From Bryobacteraceae bacterium (lineage in GTDB: Bacteria; Acidobacteriota; Terriglobia; Bryobacterales; Bryobacteraceae), in NCBI GenBank assembly GCA_026129905.1, contig JAHCHE010000028.1:50139-114138 (forward strand): a stretch of DNA of 64,000 bases. Direction: 5' to 3'. Shown here one piece after another: positions 1 through 9,098 of the stretch. Position numbers and translations under genes: made by a program. Below the pieces are notes generated by a model. It saw only the letters and a program-made list of their open reading frames with translations. It was not told the DNA's origin and searched no databases. Numbering within the stretch: position 1 is the first letter of the stretch; each line of letters starts with the position of its first letter.

Positions 1-783
1 TCCGCGCTCGCCACCTTAAATACCTGGCCGACGCTTCTGCTCGGCTACGATACGGCGAAGCCACTGGAAAATTACCTAGGCCAAGTGGTTCTGAACGCGC
101 TCATCGTCGCCGTGCTCGCGGGCCTTGGCATCTTCCTGCTGGCGCTTGCCGCGGACGTGTTCCTTGGGCTGGCGGCCGGCAACCGGCCCTTGCCGCGCGC
201 CTCCATAGCGACGGCCGTCGCATTCGCCGCCTTGCTGTTGGGCGTCAGGCAATCCTTGTCATTCATCGGACAGACGATTCCCGGCGACCGGTTCAGTTTG
301 CCGCTGTGGGACATTGTCGCGCCGGAATCGTACGTCCCTGCTCTTACGGTGCTCGTACAGTCGGCGGTGCGCGCCATCGCGCTGCTCTGCGCCGGCGTTA
401 TCCTGGTCTCCGCCGCCGTCCGCTATGCCCGCAACCGCGCCGGAGTGTCCGTGATTGCGTCGTGCGTCGTTCTCCTGGCGCTGGCCCAGTCGACGACCGC
501 GCTGCAATTCGGTTTTCACCTGATCGAAGGCGCGTTCGTGATTGGGCTTGTCTTCTTTTTGATCCGCACGTCCGGGGTGGATCTGGCCGCGTTTGGCGTC
601 GCGCTGTTCTGGATCGAGACGGTCGCTCTTGCCGGCGTCATGGCGGCGCAGCCCGCGGCGCAACTGCGCTGGAACGGCATCGCCGCGCTGCTTGGTTCGT
701 TCGCGATCGGATTTATCGTTTTGCGTTGGACGCCGCGCTCCGACGCCGCTTTGTCGGGGCAACCGTTCGCATCTGGGATATAA
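1..783 (+). CDS. C-terminal part of a multi-pass membrane protein (5' truncated by window edge)
   Basis: The reading frame is open from the first base and ends at TAA 781-783, so the start lies outside the window; about 260 residues are visible. They form roughly seven hydrophobic segments separated by short polar loops, which indicates an integral membrane protein. No catalytic motif is visible in this part and no family could be assigned. A CPBP-type (CAAX protease-like) membrane protein was considered, but none of its Glu/His motifs lie in the visible portion. An internal ATG at 85 is possible but unnecessary, because coding continues upstream of it. The next gene on the same strand starts about 130 bases further on. 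Confidence 0.6.
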   Translation, partial: SALATLNTWPTLLLGYDTAKPLENYLGQVVLNALIVAVLAGLGIFLLALAADVFLGLAAGNRPLPRASIATAVAFAALLLGVRQSLSFIGQTIPGDRFSLPLWDIVAPESYVPALTVLVQSAVRAIALLCAGVILVSAAVRYARNRAGVSVIASCVVLLALAQSTTALQFGFHLIEGAFVIGLVFFLIRTSGVDLAAFGVALFWIETVALAGVMAAQPAAQLRWNGIAALLGSFAIGFIVLRWTPRSDAALSGQPFASGI

Positions 784-914
784 TCGGAGAGCGCTCGGAA
801 GACCAGCGCCGTACTGGGGCCGCCTGCCTTACTCTCAGGAGTTTCGGGACAGTAAGAATCAGCAGCAATCCGCCACCCCCCGCTACGAGACTACGAAGCC
901 TGAGGTGACTCAGA

Positions 915-2045
915 TTGTTGATGACCCGGCATCCGGACAACGTTCCCGCTCCCGGCCAGACCTTCGCGTCGAACGCCGACTCGCACGACTACGATCCTGC
1001 CCGCTCGATTCAATCGCTCCGGCAGGAGTTCGTCGAGCGCGGCTGGGCGCGCAAAGCGACCGGTCGAATTGTTGTTGAGCTTTTTGTCCACCTGTTGGTC
1101 GCGGCCGCCGGCACGATCGCCGTGTTCGCGTTCGACAACCTGGCGCTGCGCGCTTGCGGAATGGTGCTCGTGATTGCCGGCTCGATGGGCGTCGGTACGA
1201 ACACTCACACGTCCTCCCATTACGCGACCAGCGACCGGCGCTGGGTTAACGAATTATTGACATTCTTCGGCTATCCTTTCTTTCTCGGCCTGTCCGCCTC
1301 CTACTGGTGGCACTCGCACGTGGTTGTCCACCATCCGTCTCCGAACGTCATCGGAGTTGACGACGACGCCGATCTGGCGCCTTGGTTTACCCGGACCCAG
1401 GACGAGCTAAACCGCATGAGCGGCTGGCGGCGCTTCTACCACGAGAAGATCCAGTGGCTGTTACTCCCGGTTCTGCTGGTCGGCAACGGCTTCAGCATGC
1501 AGCGAAGCGGCTGGAGGTTTCTCCTCCGCCAGCTGCGCAATCCCGAGGCGCGGAAGCCGAAACACTGGCTGGACCTGCTGTCTCTCCTCCTGCACTACGC
1601 GTGCATGGTGGTCGCGCCGGCGATCCTGTTTGGCGCGAAACCAGTTCTCATCTTCTACGCCGTGCGCCTGGTTTTAATGGGCTACGCGATGTTCGCCGTG
1701 CTGGCGCCGGGGCACTTCCCCGCGGAAGCCGTGTGCCGGAATAAGGAGGAGAGGCCATCGGACTTCCTGCTGCTACAAACGACCGGAACCGTCAACTTCC
1801 GGACCGGCTGGATCGGAAGGCTGCTTTGCTCGGGGCTTCAATATCAGATCGAGCACCACTTGTTTCCGCACTTCAGCCATCCTTACTACCCGCAAATCAG
1901 CCGGGTTGTTCGGCAGTTCTGCGCCGAGCATAACCTCCCCTACCGTTCGTTCCAATGGGATGTTGCGCTGTGGAAGTGCTGGTGGATGTTCCGGCATCCG
2001 CCCGCCATCTACCGTCCTGCGAGAGCGGCTTCGCAGAGCGCCTGA
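915..2045 (+). CDS. membrane fatty acid desaturase-like protein
   Basis: A protein of 376 residues in the membrane di-iron fatty acid desaturase superfamily, which inserts double bonds into (or hydroxylates) acyl chains using O2. The three histidine boxes are present: HTSSH at 98-102, an H-x-H-x3-HH cluster at 133-140, and QIEHH at 311-315. The glutamine-initiated third box is typical of front-end and sphingolipid-type desaturases. Hydrophobic segments flank the boxes, near residues 52-92, 115-130 and 215-260. There is no cytochrome b5 domain, so electrons must come from a separate partner. The start is ambiguous: TTG 915, TTG 918 and ATG 921 follow each other, with GAGGTG at 902-907 as the ribosome site. 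The substrate cannot be read from the sequence. Confidence 0.85.
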   Translation: MLMTRHPDNVPAPGQTFASNADSHDYDPARSIQSLRQEFVERGWARKATGRIVVELFVHLLVAAAGTIAVFAFDNLALRACGMVLVIAGSMGVGTNTHTSSHYATSDRRWVNELLTFFGYPFFLGLSASYWWHSHVVVHHPSPNVIGVDDDADLAPWFTRTQDELNRMSGWRRFYHEKIQWLLLPVLLVGNGFSMQRSGWRFLLRQLRNPEARKPKHWLDLLSLLLHYACMVVAPAILFGAKPVLIFYAVRLVLMGYAMFAVLAPGHFPAEAVCRNKEERPSDFLLLQTTGTVNFRTGWIGRLLCSGLQYQIEHHLFPHFSHPYYPQISRVVRQFCAEHNLPYRSFQWDVALWKCWWMFRHPPAIYRPARAASQSA

Positions 2046-2070
2046 TGCGAACGACCCGGCGCTCCGAACC

Positions 2071-2110
2071 GAAGGCTGATAGCTGACGGCTATTCGCTGA
2101 CAGCTTCTTC
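2071..2110. repeat. short imperfect repeat in a convergent intergenic gap
   Basis: Between the ends of two converging genes lies a run of related GCTGA/AGCT words (GCTGATAGCTGACGGCT, then CGCTGACAGCTT). Partial inverted symmetry could fold into a hairpin and serve as a bidirectional terminator. No T-run is present, so termination is only a guess. Confidence 0.3.
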
Positions 2111-2745
2111 TAATGACAGCCCAGGCAGGTGAACTTCCTGCCATGACACACCGCGCACGACTGCCTCTCTTCCAGCGCTCCGGGGCGGCTGTGCTCCTCC
2201 AGATACTGCGGCGTGTGGGACGCCGGCTTCAAGTGCGGTCCCGGCGCATGGCACGTCTCGCAACTGAACGGCGGTTCGATCTTGGCATGACAGACCAGGC
2301 AGTCCGCCATCGCCGGCAGGTGGGTTCTCTTGCCTTCGGAGGTCTCCAGACCGCGGTGACACGCGGCGCACGCGTTCGCCGCCGCAAGCTGACGCTCCAG
2401 CCCTTCAGCCGGCGCCGAGAGATACTTCCCTGTCCGCACGGCCGCCAGGATGACCGGCGCCACGTTGCCGAGTCTCAGGTGGAACTCGTGGCTGAAGTTC
2501 GTCACCAGGGTGGCGGGCGGCGCGCCGATCCGACCGGGTTCATGACACCGCTCGCACGCCTCCGCTTTCGGCAGAAGGTTGTCTTCGGCCTTCGCGCTGG
2601 CTCCGGCCTCCGCATGGCAAGCGACGCACCGCGCTTCCAGCTTCAGGTGCGTCGCATGGGAAAAAGGCTTGTCGTACTGGCTCCACGCCGGCGCCGACAG
2701 CAGCGCCGTCAGTCCAACCGTCAGCCCGCGTAGGAGATTCGCCAA
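2110..2745 (-). CDS. exported seven-heme c-type cytochrome
   Basis: A 211-residue protein with a Sec signal peptide (hydrophobic stretch ending near SAPAWS, residue 22) and seven CxxCH heme motifs: CVACH, CERCH, CAACH, CLVCH, CETCH, CAVCH and CLGCH. Extra histidines (FSHATH, FSHEFH, KPASH) are plausible distal ligands, as in class III / c7-type cytochromes. It should carry electrons in the periplasm. Its start lies inside the 3' end of the upstream sorbosone-dehydrogenase-like gene (25-bp overlap), so the two are probably translated together, which suggests the cytochrome accepts electrons from that enzyme. The last heme motif sits at the extreme C-terminus. Confidence 0.9.
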   Translation of the reverse strand: MANLLRGLTVGLTALLSAPAWSQYDKPFSHATHLKLEARCVACHAEAGASAKAEDNLLPKAEACERCHEPGRIGAPPATLVTNFSHEFHLRLGNVAPVILAAVRTGKYLSAPAEGLERQLAAANACAACHRGLETSEGKRTHLPAMADCLVCHAKIEPPFSCETCHAPGPHLKPASHTPQYLEEHSRPGALEERQSCAVCHGRKFTCLGCH

Positions 2746-3911
2746 ATCTTGTTACCGCCGTCGTCGGAAAGCAACAGACTCCCGTCCTCAAGTTGCAGCA
2801 ATCCCACCGGCCGGCCCCAAACTTCGGTCTTGTTCGGATCGAGCATAAAGCCCGAGAGGAACTCCCGCACTTCGCCGGTCGGCTTGCCGTCCCTGAACGG
2901 GATGAAGAGCACGTTATACCCGACGCGCTTGGAGCGGTTCCAGCTTCCATGCGTAGCGACGAACGCGCCGCCCTGGTATTCCTTCGGAAACTGTTTCCCG
3001 GTGTAGAAGCGCGAATCCATCACCGCCACGTGCGCCTGAACCGGCACGTCCGGCCTGATCGTCTTCTTTACCAGGTCCGGCCGCTGGCCCTTTAACCGAG
3101 GATCTTCGTTCGGACCGATGTACGCGTAGGGCCAACCGTAGAAGCCGCCTCGTTGAATGTGCGTGAAGTAGTCGGGCACCAGGTCGTCGCCCAATGCATC
3201 CCGCTCCTGCACGGCCGCCCACAGCGTGTCCGTGCCCGGATACCAATCCATCCCGATGGGATTCCGCGTGCCCGCCGCGAAGATCTCATGTCCGCTGCCG
3301 TCCGGATTGAAACGATTGATGGCCGCGCGCAGCTCCGGCTCCCCCGGCGACACGTTTGAGGCCGAGCCGATGGCGAGGTAGAACTTCTCCCCCTTCCGGT
3401 CGAACAGGATCGTCCGCGTCCAATGTCCCTTCGCGAACTCGCTCATGTTGACCACTTCCTCGCCTTTGGCGGCGGTCATGTTCTTCGCGTCGTATTTGTA
3501 GCGCTTGACCGACGTGGTTTCGGCCACGTACAAAAAATCCTTCCAGAACGCCATCCCATAGGGCCGATCGAGGTTTTCGAGCAGCGCCTTCCGACCGTCG
3601 GCTTTGAAGTTCTTGTCTTTGTCCTGCAGGACGTACACCCGGCCGGCGTCGGCGCTGTCGCTCAGCAACACCTCGCCCGATGGCCCGTGAATCATGTATC
3701 GCGGCCGTTCGAAGCCGTTGGCGTATTCGTCGATCTGGAAGCCGTCCGGCAGGCGCAACTGTACGCCGTCGGGCCGGTCGATAACGCGCGGGCGATTCAT
3801 CGCCGACGGCGTATGATACGGCGCTGGCAGCGGGTCCTGCGCCTTCTGGAACGCAAGGGCGGCGGCGACCAGGGCCGCGGCGGAAGCGAAAGCGAATATC
3901 CCAGTTTTCAT
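2721..3911 (-). CDS. exported sorbosone dehydrogenase / PQQ-type sugar dehydrogenase-like beta-propeller
   Basis: A 396-residue protein with a signal peptide (residues 1-20), then a six-bladed beta-propeller of the L-sorbosone dehydrogenase / soluble aldose dehydrogenase group. Diagnostic blocks include RPYGMAFWKDFLYVAET, GTRNPIGMDWYPGTDTLWA, and the C-terminal WGRPVGLLQLEDGSLLLSDD. These enzymes oxidise sugars or aldehydes in the periplasm, usually with PQQ. Cofactor use here is by family only. It overlaps the start of the seven-heme cytochrome gene downstream, which would give it an electron acceptor. It is transcribed divergently from the DUF1549 gene at 4005. Confidence 0.85.
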   Translation of the reverse strand: MKTGIFAFASAAALVAAALAFQKAQDPLPAPYHTPSAMNRPRVIDRPDGVQLRLPDGFQIDEYANGFERPRYMIHGPSGEVLLSDSADAGRVYVLQDKDKNFKADGRKALLENLDRPYGMAFWKDFLYVAETTSVKRYKYDAKNMTAAKGEEVVNMSEFAKGHWTRTILFDRKGEKFYLAIGSASNVSPGEPELRAAINRFNPDGSGHEIFAAGTRNPIGMDWYPGTDTLWAAVQERDALGDDLVPDYFTHIQRGGFYGWPYAYIGPNEDPRLKGQRPDLVKKTIRPDVPVQAHVAVMDSRFYTGKQFPKEYQGGAFVATHGSWNRSKRVGYNVLFIPFRDGKPTGEVREFLSGFMLDPNKTEVWGRPVGLLQLEDGSLLLSDDGGNKIWRISYAG

Positions 3912-4004
3912 GATGGCGAAAAAGAGGCGTTTTCCATAGTTTACCCCGCCCTTCGGGCGCCCTTCCCGATCTACAATAGAGAGAGTTTCAGAGGAGGCCG
4001 TCGG

Positions 4005-6449
4005 ATGCGGCTTATACTGGCGTCATTCGCGCTTATCGCGTCTTCCGCTCAACTGCCTGGCCAGCAGCCGTCCCCGGAGGCGCTTGCTTTCTACCAAAGC
4101 AGCGTCCAGCCGGTCCTGCGCGCCAACTGTCTGCCCTGCCACAACGAGAAAAACCGCACCAGCGGCCTCGCTTTCGACAACCGTGAAGCTATCCTTGCGG
4201 GTGGAAACCGAGGCCCGCTCGTCAAACCGGACGCTCCCGGCGAAAGCCTGTTGCTGGCAGCCGTCGAGCAGCAGGGCGATCTCAAAATGCCGCCGGGCCG
4301 CCGGCTCAAGGAAGACGAAATCGCGAGCCTCCGCCGCTGGATCGAGCAGGGCGCGGTCTTCCCGCTCTCCGATGCGCCCGCCAAGCGTCCCGGTCAGGAC
4401 CACTGGGCCTTTCAGCCGCCGAAGCGCCCGTCGGTCCCCGCCGTCCGCGACGCCGCCTGGGTTCGCAATCCGATCGACAACTTCATCCTCGCTCGTCTGG
4501 AGCGTGAGAACGTGAAGCCATCGCCCGAGGCCGCGCGGCGCGCGCTTCTGCGCCGCCTGAGCTTCGACCTCACTGGCTTGCCTCCGTCGCCGCGGGAGAT
4601 CGACAGCTTCCTCGCCGATTCCTCTCCCGGCGCGTACGAGAAGGCGGTCGACCGGCTGCTCGCCTCGCCCCACTACGGCGAGAGGTGGGGACGCCACTGG
4701 CTGGACCTCGCCCGCTATGCCGACTCCGACGGCTACACGATCGACGCCCCGCGCCAGATCTGGAAATACCGCGACTGGGTGATTCAGGCCCTTAATCGCG
4801 ACATGCCGTTCGACGAGTTCGTCATCGAGCAGATCGCCGGCGACCTGCTGCCCAATCCCTCCACCGATCAACTCATCGCCACTGGTTTTCAGCGCAACAC
4901 ACCCAACAACTACGAGGGCGGCATCGACTTCGAGCAGTACCGCGTCGAAAACGTCGCGGACCGCGTCGCCACCACCGGCGCGGCCTTCCTCGGTCTCACC
5001 CTGGCCTGCGCGCGCTGCCACGACCACAAGTACGACCCGATCAGCCAGCGCGAGTTCTACCAGCTTTTCGCCTACTACAACAACACCGACGAAATTTCCA
5101 GCGAGGACGAGCGTTACGATTACCTGCGGCCAGTGCTCGAACTGGCGACGCCTGAGGAATCCGCCCGCCGCGATGCGCATCGCGCGCAACGGGCGTTGCT
5201 TGCGCGCGAACTGGCTGCGTACGTGAAGGCGCTCTCGGCAAAGCCTGCCGCTCCGGGTGACCCGCCGAAACATGAAGACCCGGGCCTTCGCGAACGCATG
5301 GCCAACCTCCGCGCCCTGGAGCGCCGCGCTCCCCACATCACGACGACGCTCGTCATGCGCGAGCTGCCGGAACCCCGCGACAGCTATATTCACCTGGGCG
5401 GCGACTTTCTGCGCCGCGGAGCCCCGGTCACGCCGGGCGTCCCCGCCGTTCTCTCGGCGAAACCCGTGGGTGGAACGCGCCTCGACCTGGCGAAGTGGCT
5501 GGTCTCGCCGGAGAATCCGCTCACCGCGCGGGTCACCGTCAACCGCATGTGGCAGGCCTATTTCGGCAAGGGCCTGGTCGAAACCGAGAACGACTTCGGG
5601 CTGCTCGGCGCCAAGCCCACCCATCCCGAACTGCTCGATTGGCTGGCCGCGGAATTCGTCCAATCAGGCTGGCGCCAAAAGGCCCTGCACCGCCTGATCG
5701 TCACTTCCGCCGCCTATCGTCAGTCCTCGAAAAATCGCCCCGAGCTGGACGAGATCGATCCTTACAACCGGTTACTGGCGCGCCAGTCCCGCATGCGCCT
5801 CGAGGCGGAGATTATCCGCGACGCCGCCCTCACCGCCAGCGGCTTGCTGAATCCGTCCGTCGGCGGCCCCAGCGTCTACCCGCCGATACCCGATGGCGCG
5901 CTCGCTGTCACGCAGGTGAAGCGCGACTGGCCCACCGCCACCGGACCGGACCGCTACCGCCGCGGCATGTACACCTTCTTCTTTCGCTCGGCGCCGCACC
6001 CGGCACTGGGCCTGTTCGACGCCCCCGACGCCACGGCCTCCTGCACCCGCCGCATCCGCTCGAACAGCCCGCTTCAGGCGCTGACGCTGCTGAACGATGA
6101 AGCCGTCATCGAGTTCGCGCGCGGGCTCGCCAGACGCGTCGTCGCCGAGGCGGGCGCCGGCGATGCCGAACGTTTGAATTACGCGTTTCTGCTCGCGGCG
6201 GGCCGCCACCCCTCTCCAACCGAGCGGGACCGGCTGGCCACGTTCCTCGCCGCCCAGCGCGAGGAGTACCGCGCCGACCCCGGTTCGGCCAGCCTGCTTG
6301 TCGTGAAAGAGCAGGTCTTCGACTCGTCGCCCGGCGGCGTGGTGGTGGCCGAGGAATCGATCAACCCCAGGGAAATGCCCGAACTCGCCTCCTGGACGGC
6401 TTTGGCGCGGGTGCTTTTCAACCTGGACGACTTCATGACGAGAGAGTAG
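4005..6449 (+). CDS. DUF1549/DUF1553 protein with cytochrome c-like CxxCH motifs
   Basis: An 814-residue exported protein. The start is ATG 4005, chosen because GAGGAGG lies at 3991-3997 and a signal peptide follows immediately; the frame stays open further upstream (to 3423) but that stretch overlaps the divergent neighbour. Domain order: signal peptide 1-20, PSCyt1-type domain with CLPCH at 42-46, DUF1549 around 150-350 with a second heme-like CARCH near 335-339, and DUF1553 in the C-terminal third (TRVTVNRMW-type block). Such proteins are abundant in planctomycetes and acidobacteria and always sit beside DUF1501 proteins. Their exact activity is undefined; a secreted redox role in polysaccharide use is suspected. 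The stop is 2 bp before the next start. Confidence 0.88.
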   Translation: MRLILASFALIASSAQLPGQQPSPEALAFYQSSVQPVLRANCLPCHNEKNRTSGLAFDNREAILAGGNRGPLVKPDAPGESLLLAAVEQQGDLKMPPGRRLKEDEIASLRRWIEQGAVFPLSDAPAKRPGQDHWAFQPPKRPSVPAVRDAAWVRNPIDNFILARLERENVKPSPEAARRALLRRLSFDLTGLPPSPREIDSFLADSSPGAYEKAVDRLLASPHYGERWGRHWLDLARYADSDGYTIDAPRQIWKYRDWVIQALNRDMPFDEFVIEQIAGDLLPNPSTDQLIATGFQRNTPNNYEGGIDFEQYRVENVADRVATTGAAFLGLTLACARCHDHKYDPISQREFYQLFAYYNNTDEISSEDERYDYLRPVLELATPEESARRDAHRAQRALLARELAAYVKALSAKPAAPGDPPKHEDPGLRERMANLRALERRAPHITTTLVMRELPEPRDSYIHLGGDFLRRGAPVTPGVPAVLSAKPVGGTRLDLAKWLVSPENPLTARVTVNRMWQAYFGKGLVETENDFGLLGAKPTHPELLDWLAAEFVQSGWRQKALHRLIVTSAAYRQSSKNRPELDEIDPYNRLLARQSRMRLEAEIIRDAALTASGLLNPSVGGPSVYPPIPDGALAVTQVKRDWPTATGPDRYRRGMYTFFFRSAPHPALGLFDAPDATASCTRRIRSNSPLQALTLLNDEAVIEFARGLARRVVAEAGAGDAERLNYAFLLAAGRHPSPTERDRLATFLAAQREEYRADPGSASLLVVKEQVFDSSPGGVVVAEESINPREMPELASWTALARVLFNLDDFMTRE

Positions 6450-6451
6450 CC

Positions 6452-7891
6452 ATGACATTGGACCAGCGCCGCCTGTTATTGGAAACCCGGCGGCACTTCT
6501 TCGGCCGCTGCGGCGTCGGCCTCGGCAAGATCGCGTTGGCTTCGCTTCTGGGCGACAGCCTGCCCGCCGCTTCCAAAGCTAGCGATCCAATGGCGCCAAA
6601 GCCTCCGCACGTCCCGGCGAAGGCGAAGAGCGTCATCTATCTCTTTATGGCCGGCGCGCCGAGCCAGTTCGAACTCTTCGATTACAAGCCTAAGCTCCAG
6701 GAGTTCGATGGCAAGGTCGCTCCGGAGTCCATCCTGAACGGCAAGCGGTTCGCCTTCATGGACACGTTCGCCAAGGAGCCGCCCAAGTTGCTGGGCACGC
6801 GGCGCGAGTTCAAGCAGTGCGGCCCGGCCGGCGCGTGGATGTCGGATCTGTTGCCGAACATCGCCTCGATTACCGGCGACATTACGTTCGTCTCCGGCAT
6901 CGCCACGGACAATTTCAACCATGGCCCGGCGAAATGTTTCGTCAACACGGGCTCCATCCGCTTCGGCCGCCCCAGCATCGGCGCGTGGGTGACGTACGGC
7001 ATCGGCAGCGAATCCCGCGACCTGCCCGGTTTCGTCGTCCTGCAATCGGGTCCTCGAGGTCCTCGCGGCGGCGCCGCGTTGTGGGGCAGCGGTTTCCTGC
7101 CCACCGCTTACCAGGGCGTACCGTTCCGCTCCGGCGGAGATCCGATTCTCGATCTCTCGAATCCGAAGGGCGTTTCTTCCCGAACGCAACAGCAGACCAT
7201 CGAGGCGATCCGCGACCTTAACATGCTCAAGGCCGCCGACACCGGCGACCCCGAGATCGCCACCCGCATCGCCGCCTACGAGATGGCCTACCAGATGCAA
7301 ACCAGCGGACCGGAGCTGATCGACTTCTCCAAGGAGAGCCGGCAGACCCTGGAAATGTACGGCGCCGAGCCCGGCAAGGCGACCTACGCCAACAACTGCC
7401 TGCTTGCCCGCCGGTTGGTGGAGCGCGGCGTCCGCTTCGTCCAGCTCTATCACACCGACTGGGACCACCACGCCGACCTCGGCCAGCCGCTCGAGCAGGT
7501 CGCCCGTGAAGTGGACCGCCCCACGGCCGCCCTCATTCGCGATCTGAAGCAACGCGGCCTCCTCGATGACACCCTTGTGATCTGGGGCGGCGAATTCGGC
7601 CGCACGCCGATGGGCGAAGTGCGCGAGGAAGGCAAGGCCGGCCGCAACCACCACATCGACGCGTACACGATTTTCATGGCCGGCGGCGGCGTTCGGCCCG
7701 GCGTTCGCGTCGGCGAGACCGACGAACTCGGCTTCTCGCCCGCCGGCGACCCTATTCATGTCCATGACGTTCAGGCAACCGTCCTCCACGTTCTAGGCCT
7801 GGACCACACGAAGTTGACCTTCAAGTTTCAAGGCCGCGATTTCCGGCTGACCGACGTCGCCGGCAACGTCATCCAGAAACTCTTGAGCTAG
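6452..7891 (+). CDS. DUF1501 (sulfatase-like) protein with Tat-type signal
   Basis: A 479-residue protein of the DUF1501 family, whose fold is related to alkaline phosphatase/sulfatase enzymes. The N-terminus carries a twin-arginine-like stretch (TRRHFFGRCGVGLGKIAL), so export in folded form is likely. Typical family blocks are YLFMAGAPSQFELFDYKP near the start, YHTDWDHHADL in the middle and VIWGGEFGRTPMGE towards the end; the Asp/His residues in these are candidates for metal binding. It begins 2 bp after the DUF1549/1553 gene and the two form the standard pair, presumably one operon. Substrate unknown. Confidence 0.9.
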   Translation: MTLDQRRLLLETRRHFFGRCGVGLGKIALASLLGDSLPAASKASDPMAPKPPHVPAKAKSVIYLFMAGAPSQFELFDYKPKLQEFDGKVAPESILNGKRFAFMDTFAKEPPKLLGTRREFKQCGPAGAWMSDLLPNIASITGDITFVSGIATDNFNHGPAKCFVNTGSIRFGRPSIGAWVTYGIGSESRDLPGFVVLQSGPRGPRGGAALWGSGFLPTAYQGVPFRSGGDPILDLSNPKGVSSRTQQQTIEAIRDLNMLKAADTGDPEIATRIAAYEMAYQMQTSGPELIDFSKESRQTLEMYGAEPGKATYANNCLLARRLVERGVRFVQLYHTDWDHHADLGQPLEQVAREVDRPTAALIRDLKQRGLLDDTLVIWGGEFGRTPMGEVREEGKAGRNHHIDAYTIFMAGGGVRPGVRVGETDELGFSPAGDPIHVHDVQATVLHVLGLDHTKLTFKFQGRDFRLTDVAGNVIQKLLS

Positions 7892-7902
7892 GAGGAGCAA
7901 AC

Positions 7903-8352
7903 ATGGCAGTAAAAGCAAGGCCGGAGGGCTATCACACCATCACGCCCTACCTGGTTGTACCCGGCGCGCGGGCGTTGATCGACTTCTTGAAGCGCGCCTT
8001 CGGGGCGGAAGAACCGCACGAACTGATGGCTGCGGACGACGGTTCGATCATGCACGCCGAGGTTCGCATCGGCGACTCGGTCATTATGATGGGCGAATCG
8101 TCCGCGCAATGGCCGCCGATGCCGGCCATGCTCTACCTCTACCTCGACGATGTGGACGCCGCGTACCGCCGGGCTCTGGAAGCCGGCGCGACGTCGATCC
8201 GCGAACCCGCCGACCAGTTCTATGGCGACCGCAACGCTACCGTGAAAGACCCGAGCGGCAACCTCTGGTGCATCGCCGTTCACAAAGAAGACGTATCGCG
8301 CGAAGAGATGGCCCGGCGCGCCGAGGCCTACACCCAGAAGCAGAAGAGCTGA
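7903..8352 (+). CDS. VOC (glyoxalase/PhnB-like) family protein
   Basis: A 149-residue protein starting at ATG 7903 behind an AGGAGG-type site at 7891-7896. It has the vicinal oxygen chelate fold of the PhnB-like group: TPYLVVPGARALIDFLKRAFG at the front, an LYLYLDDVDAAYRRALEAG helix in the middle, and KDPSGNLWCIAVH at the end. The basic C-terminal tail (EMARRAEAYTQKQKS) is typical of this group. It is 11 bp downstream of the DUF1501 gene and may share its transcript. The family covers metal-dependent lyases, dioxygenases and resistance proteins, so the reaction cannot be given. A decayed copy of its 3' end appears at about 8876-8935. Confidence 0.88.
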   Translation: MAVKARPEGYHTITPYLVVPGARALIDFLKRAFGAEEPHELMAADDGSIMHAEVRIGDSVIMMGESSAQWPPMPAMLYLYLDDVDAAYRRALEAGATSIREPADQFYGDRNATVKDPSGNLWCIAVHKEDVSREEMARRAEAYTQKQKS

Positions 8353-8631
8353 GCCGCGGCAGAATTTCTCCATAATCCTCCTTCCCTGCTTCAGATTGAT
8401 CTGCTTAACTCTGCATCGGTGATCTTGCGTCCAACCGGGTACTTGCGGTGAGCCCTAAGGGTCGTGAGGGGTGAATTCGTTGGCTTGTTGACCATTCTGA
8501 GAGTGAGCTTCGATTCCTGAGCCTGGGGTGCTCCAGCCGAGGCCGAATCCTGGTGGTGGCGTATACTGAACGGGAGGGGCGGATCCGGCTCATTACCGCC
8601 CGAGAGGCCGCCGCAAAGGAGCGGAGAAAGT

Positions 8632-8856
8632 ATGAATCGGAACAATCCGGCTACTGAGCGCGACATGAGACCGGAATACGATTTCTCCGCGGGAGTGCGG
8701 GGAAAGCATCACGAGCAGTACAAGGCCGGCGCCACTGTTGTGTTTCTCGACGCCGACATCGCCAGGGTCTTCAAGGATTCCGAGTCGGTGAACCGGGCGC
8801 TGCGGCTCCTTCTCGATCTCGCCAGGAGCCAGTTGCCACGGGACCTGGAGTCATGA
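8632..8856 (+). CDS. small antitoxin-like hypothetical protein
   Basis: A 74-residue protein with a convincing ribosome site (AAAGGAG plus GGAG before ATG 8632). The core MRPEYDFSAGVRGKHHEQY followed by a V-V-F-L-D-x-D segment and a short helix (SVNRALRLLLDL) resembles a widespread family of small proteins usually found next to toxin-like or DUF-type partners and often annotated as antitoxin-like. No partner gene is adjacent: upstream is a VOC gene and downstream a permease. The role is therefore unassigned. The first 11 residues precede the conserved MRPEYDF block, so translation may also begin at the internal Met (residue 12). Confidence 0.65.
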   Translation: MNRNNPATERDMRPEYDFSAGVRGKHHEQYKAGATVVFLDADIARVFKDSESVNRALRLLLDLARSQLPRDLES

Positions 8857-8875
8857 CCCTTCCGTAGGGATTCAC

Positions 8876-8935
8876 CTCGCGCGCCAGACCGGCCACCGCG
8901 GAGGAGTACAAGCAGAAGTAGCAGAGCTGATCCGC
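8876..8935 (+). pseudogene. decayed remnant of a VOC-gene 3' end
   Basis: In one frame this stretch reads ATAEEYKQK-stop-QS-stop, which aligns codon for codon with the tail of the VOC gene at 8310-8352 (AEAYTQKQKS-stop), with in-frame stops. A short TCTCCATAA(C/T)C motif follows both copies at similar, not identical, distances. It is best explained as the leftover of a duplicated VOC gene whose body was lost. The match is short, so this is tentative. Confidence 0.35.
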
Positions 8936-9098
8936 TGGTGTCCAGTCAGGCGCAGCCTTAAAGACGAGACTCTCCATAACCTTCCCCTCCCATCCTTTGG
9001 ACAAACACTCGGCGACTGATCTTCGGCCATGAGATTCACGATCGTTGTAGAGGCAGGTAACCTCAGAAGATCGACGGTCAGTCTTTAAGAGAAAAGAG

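Noticed and set aside
3423..4004. N-terminal 194 codons before ATG 4005 in the DUF1549 frame
   Set aside because: This part overlaps the divergent sorbosone gene; signal peptide and ribosome site define the start at 4005.
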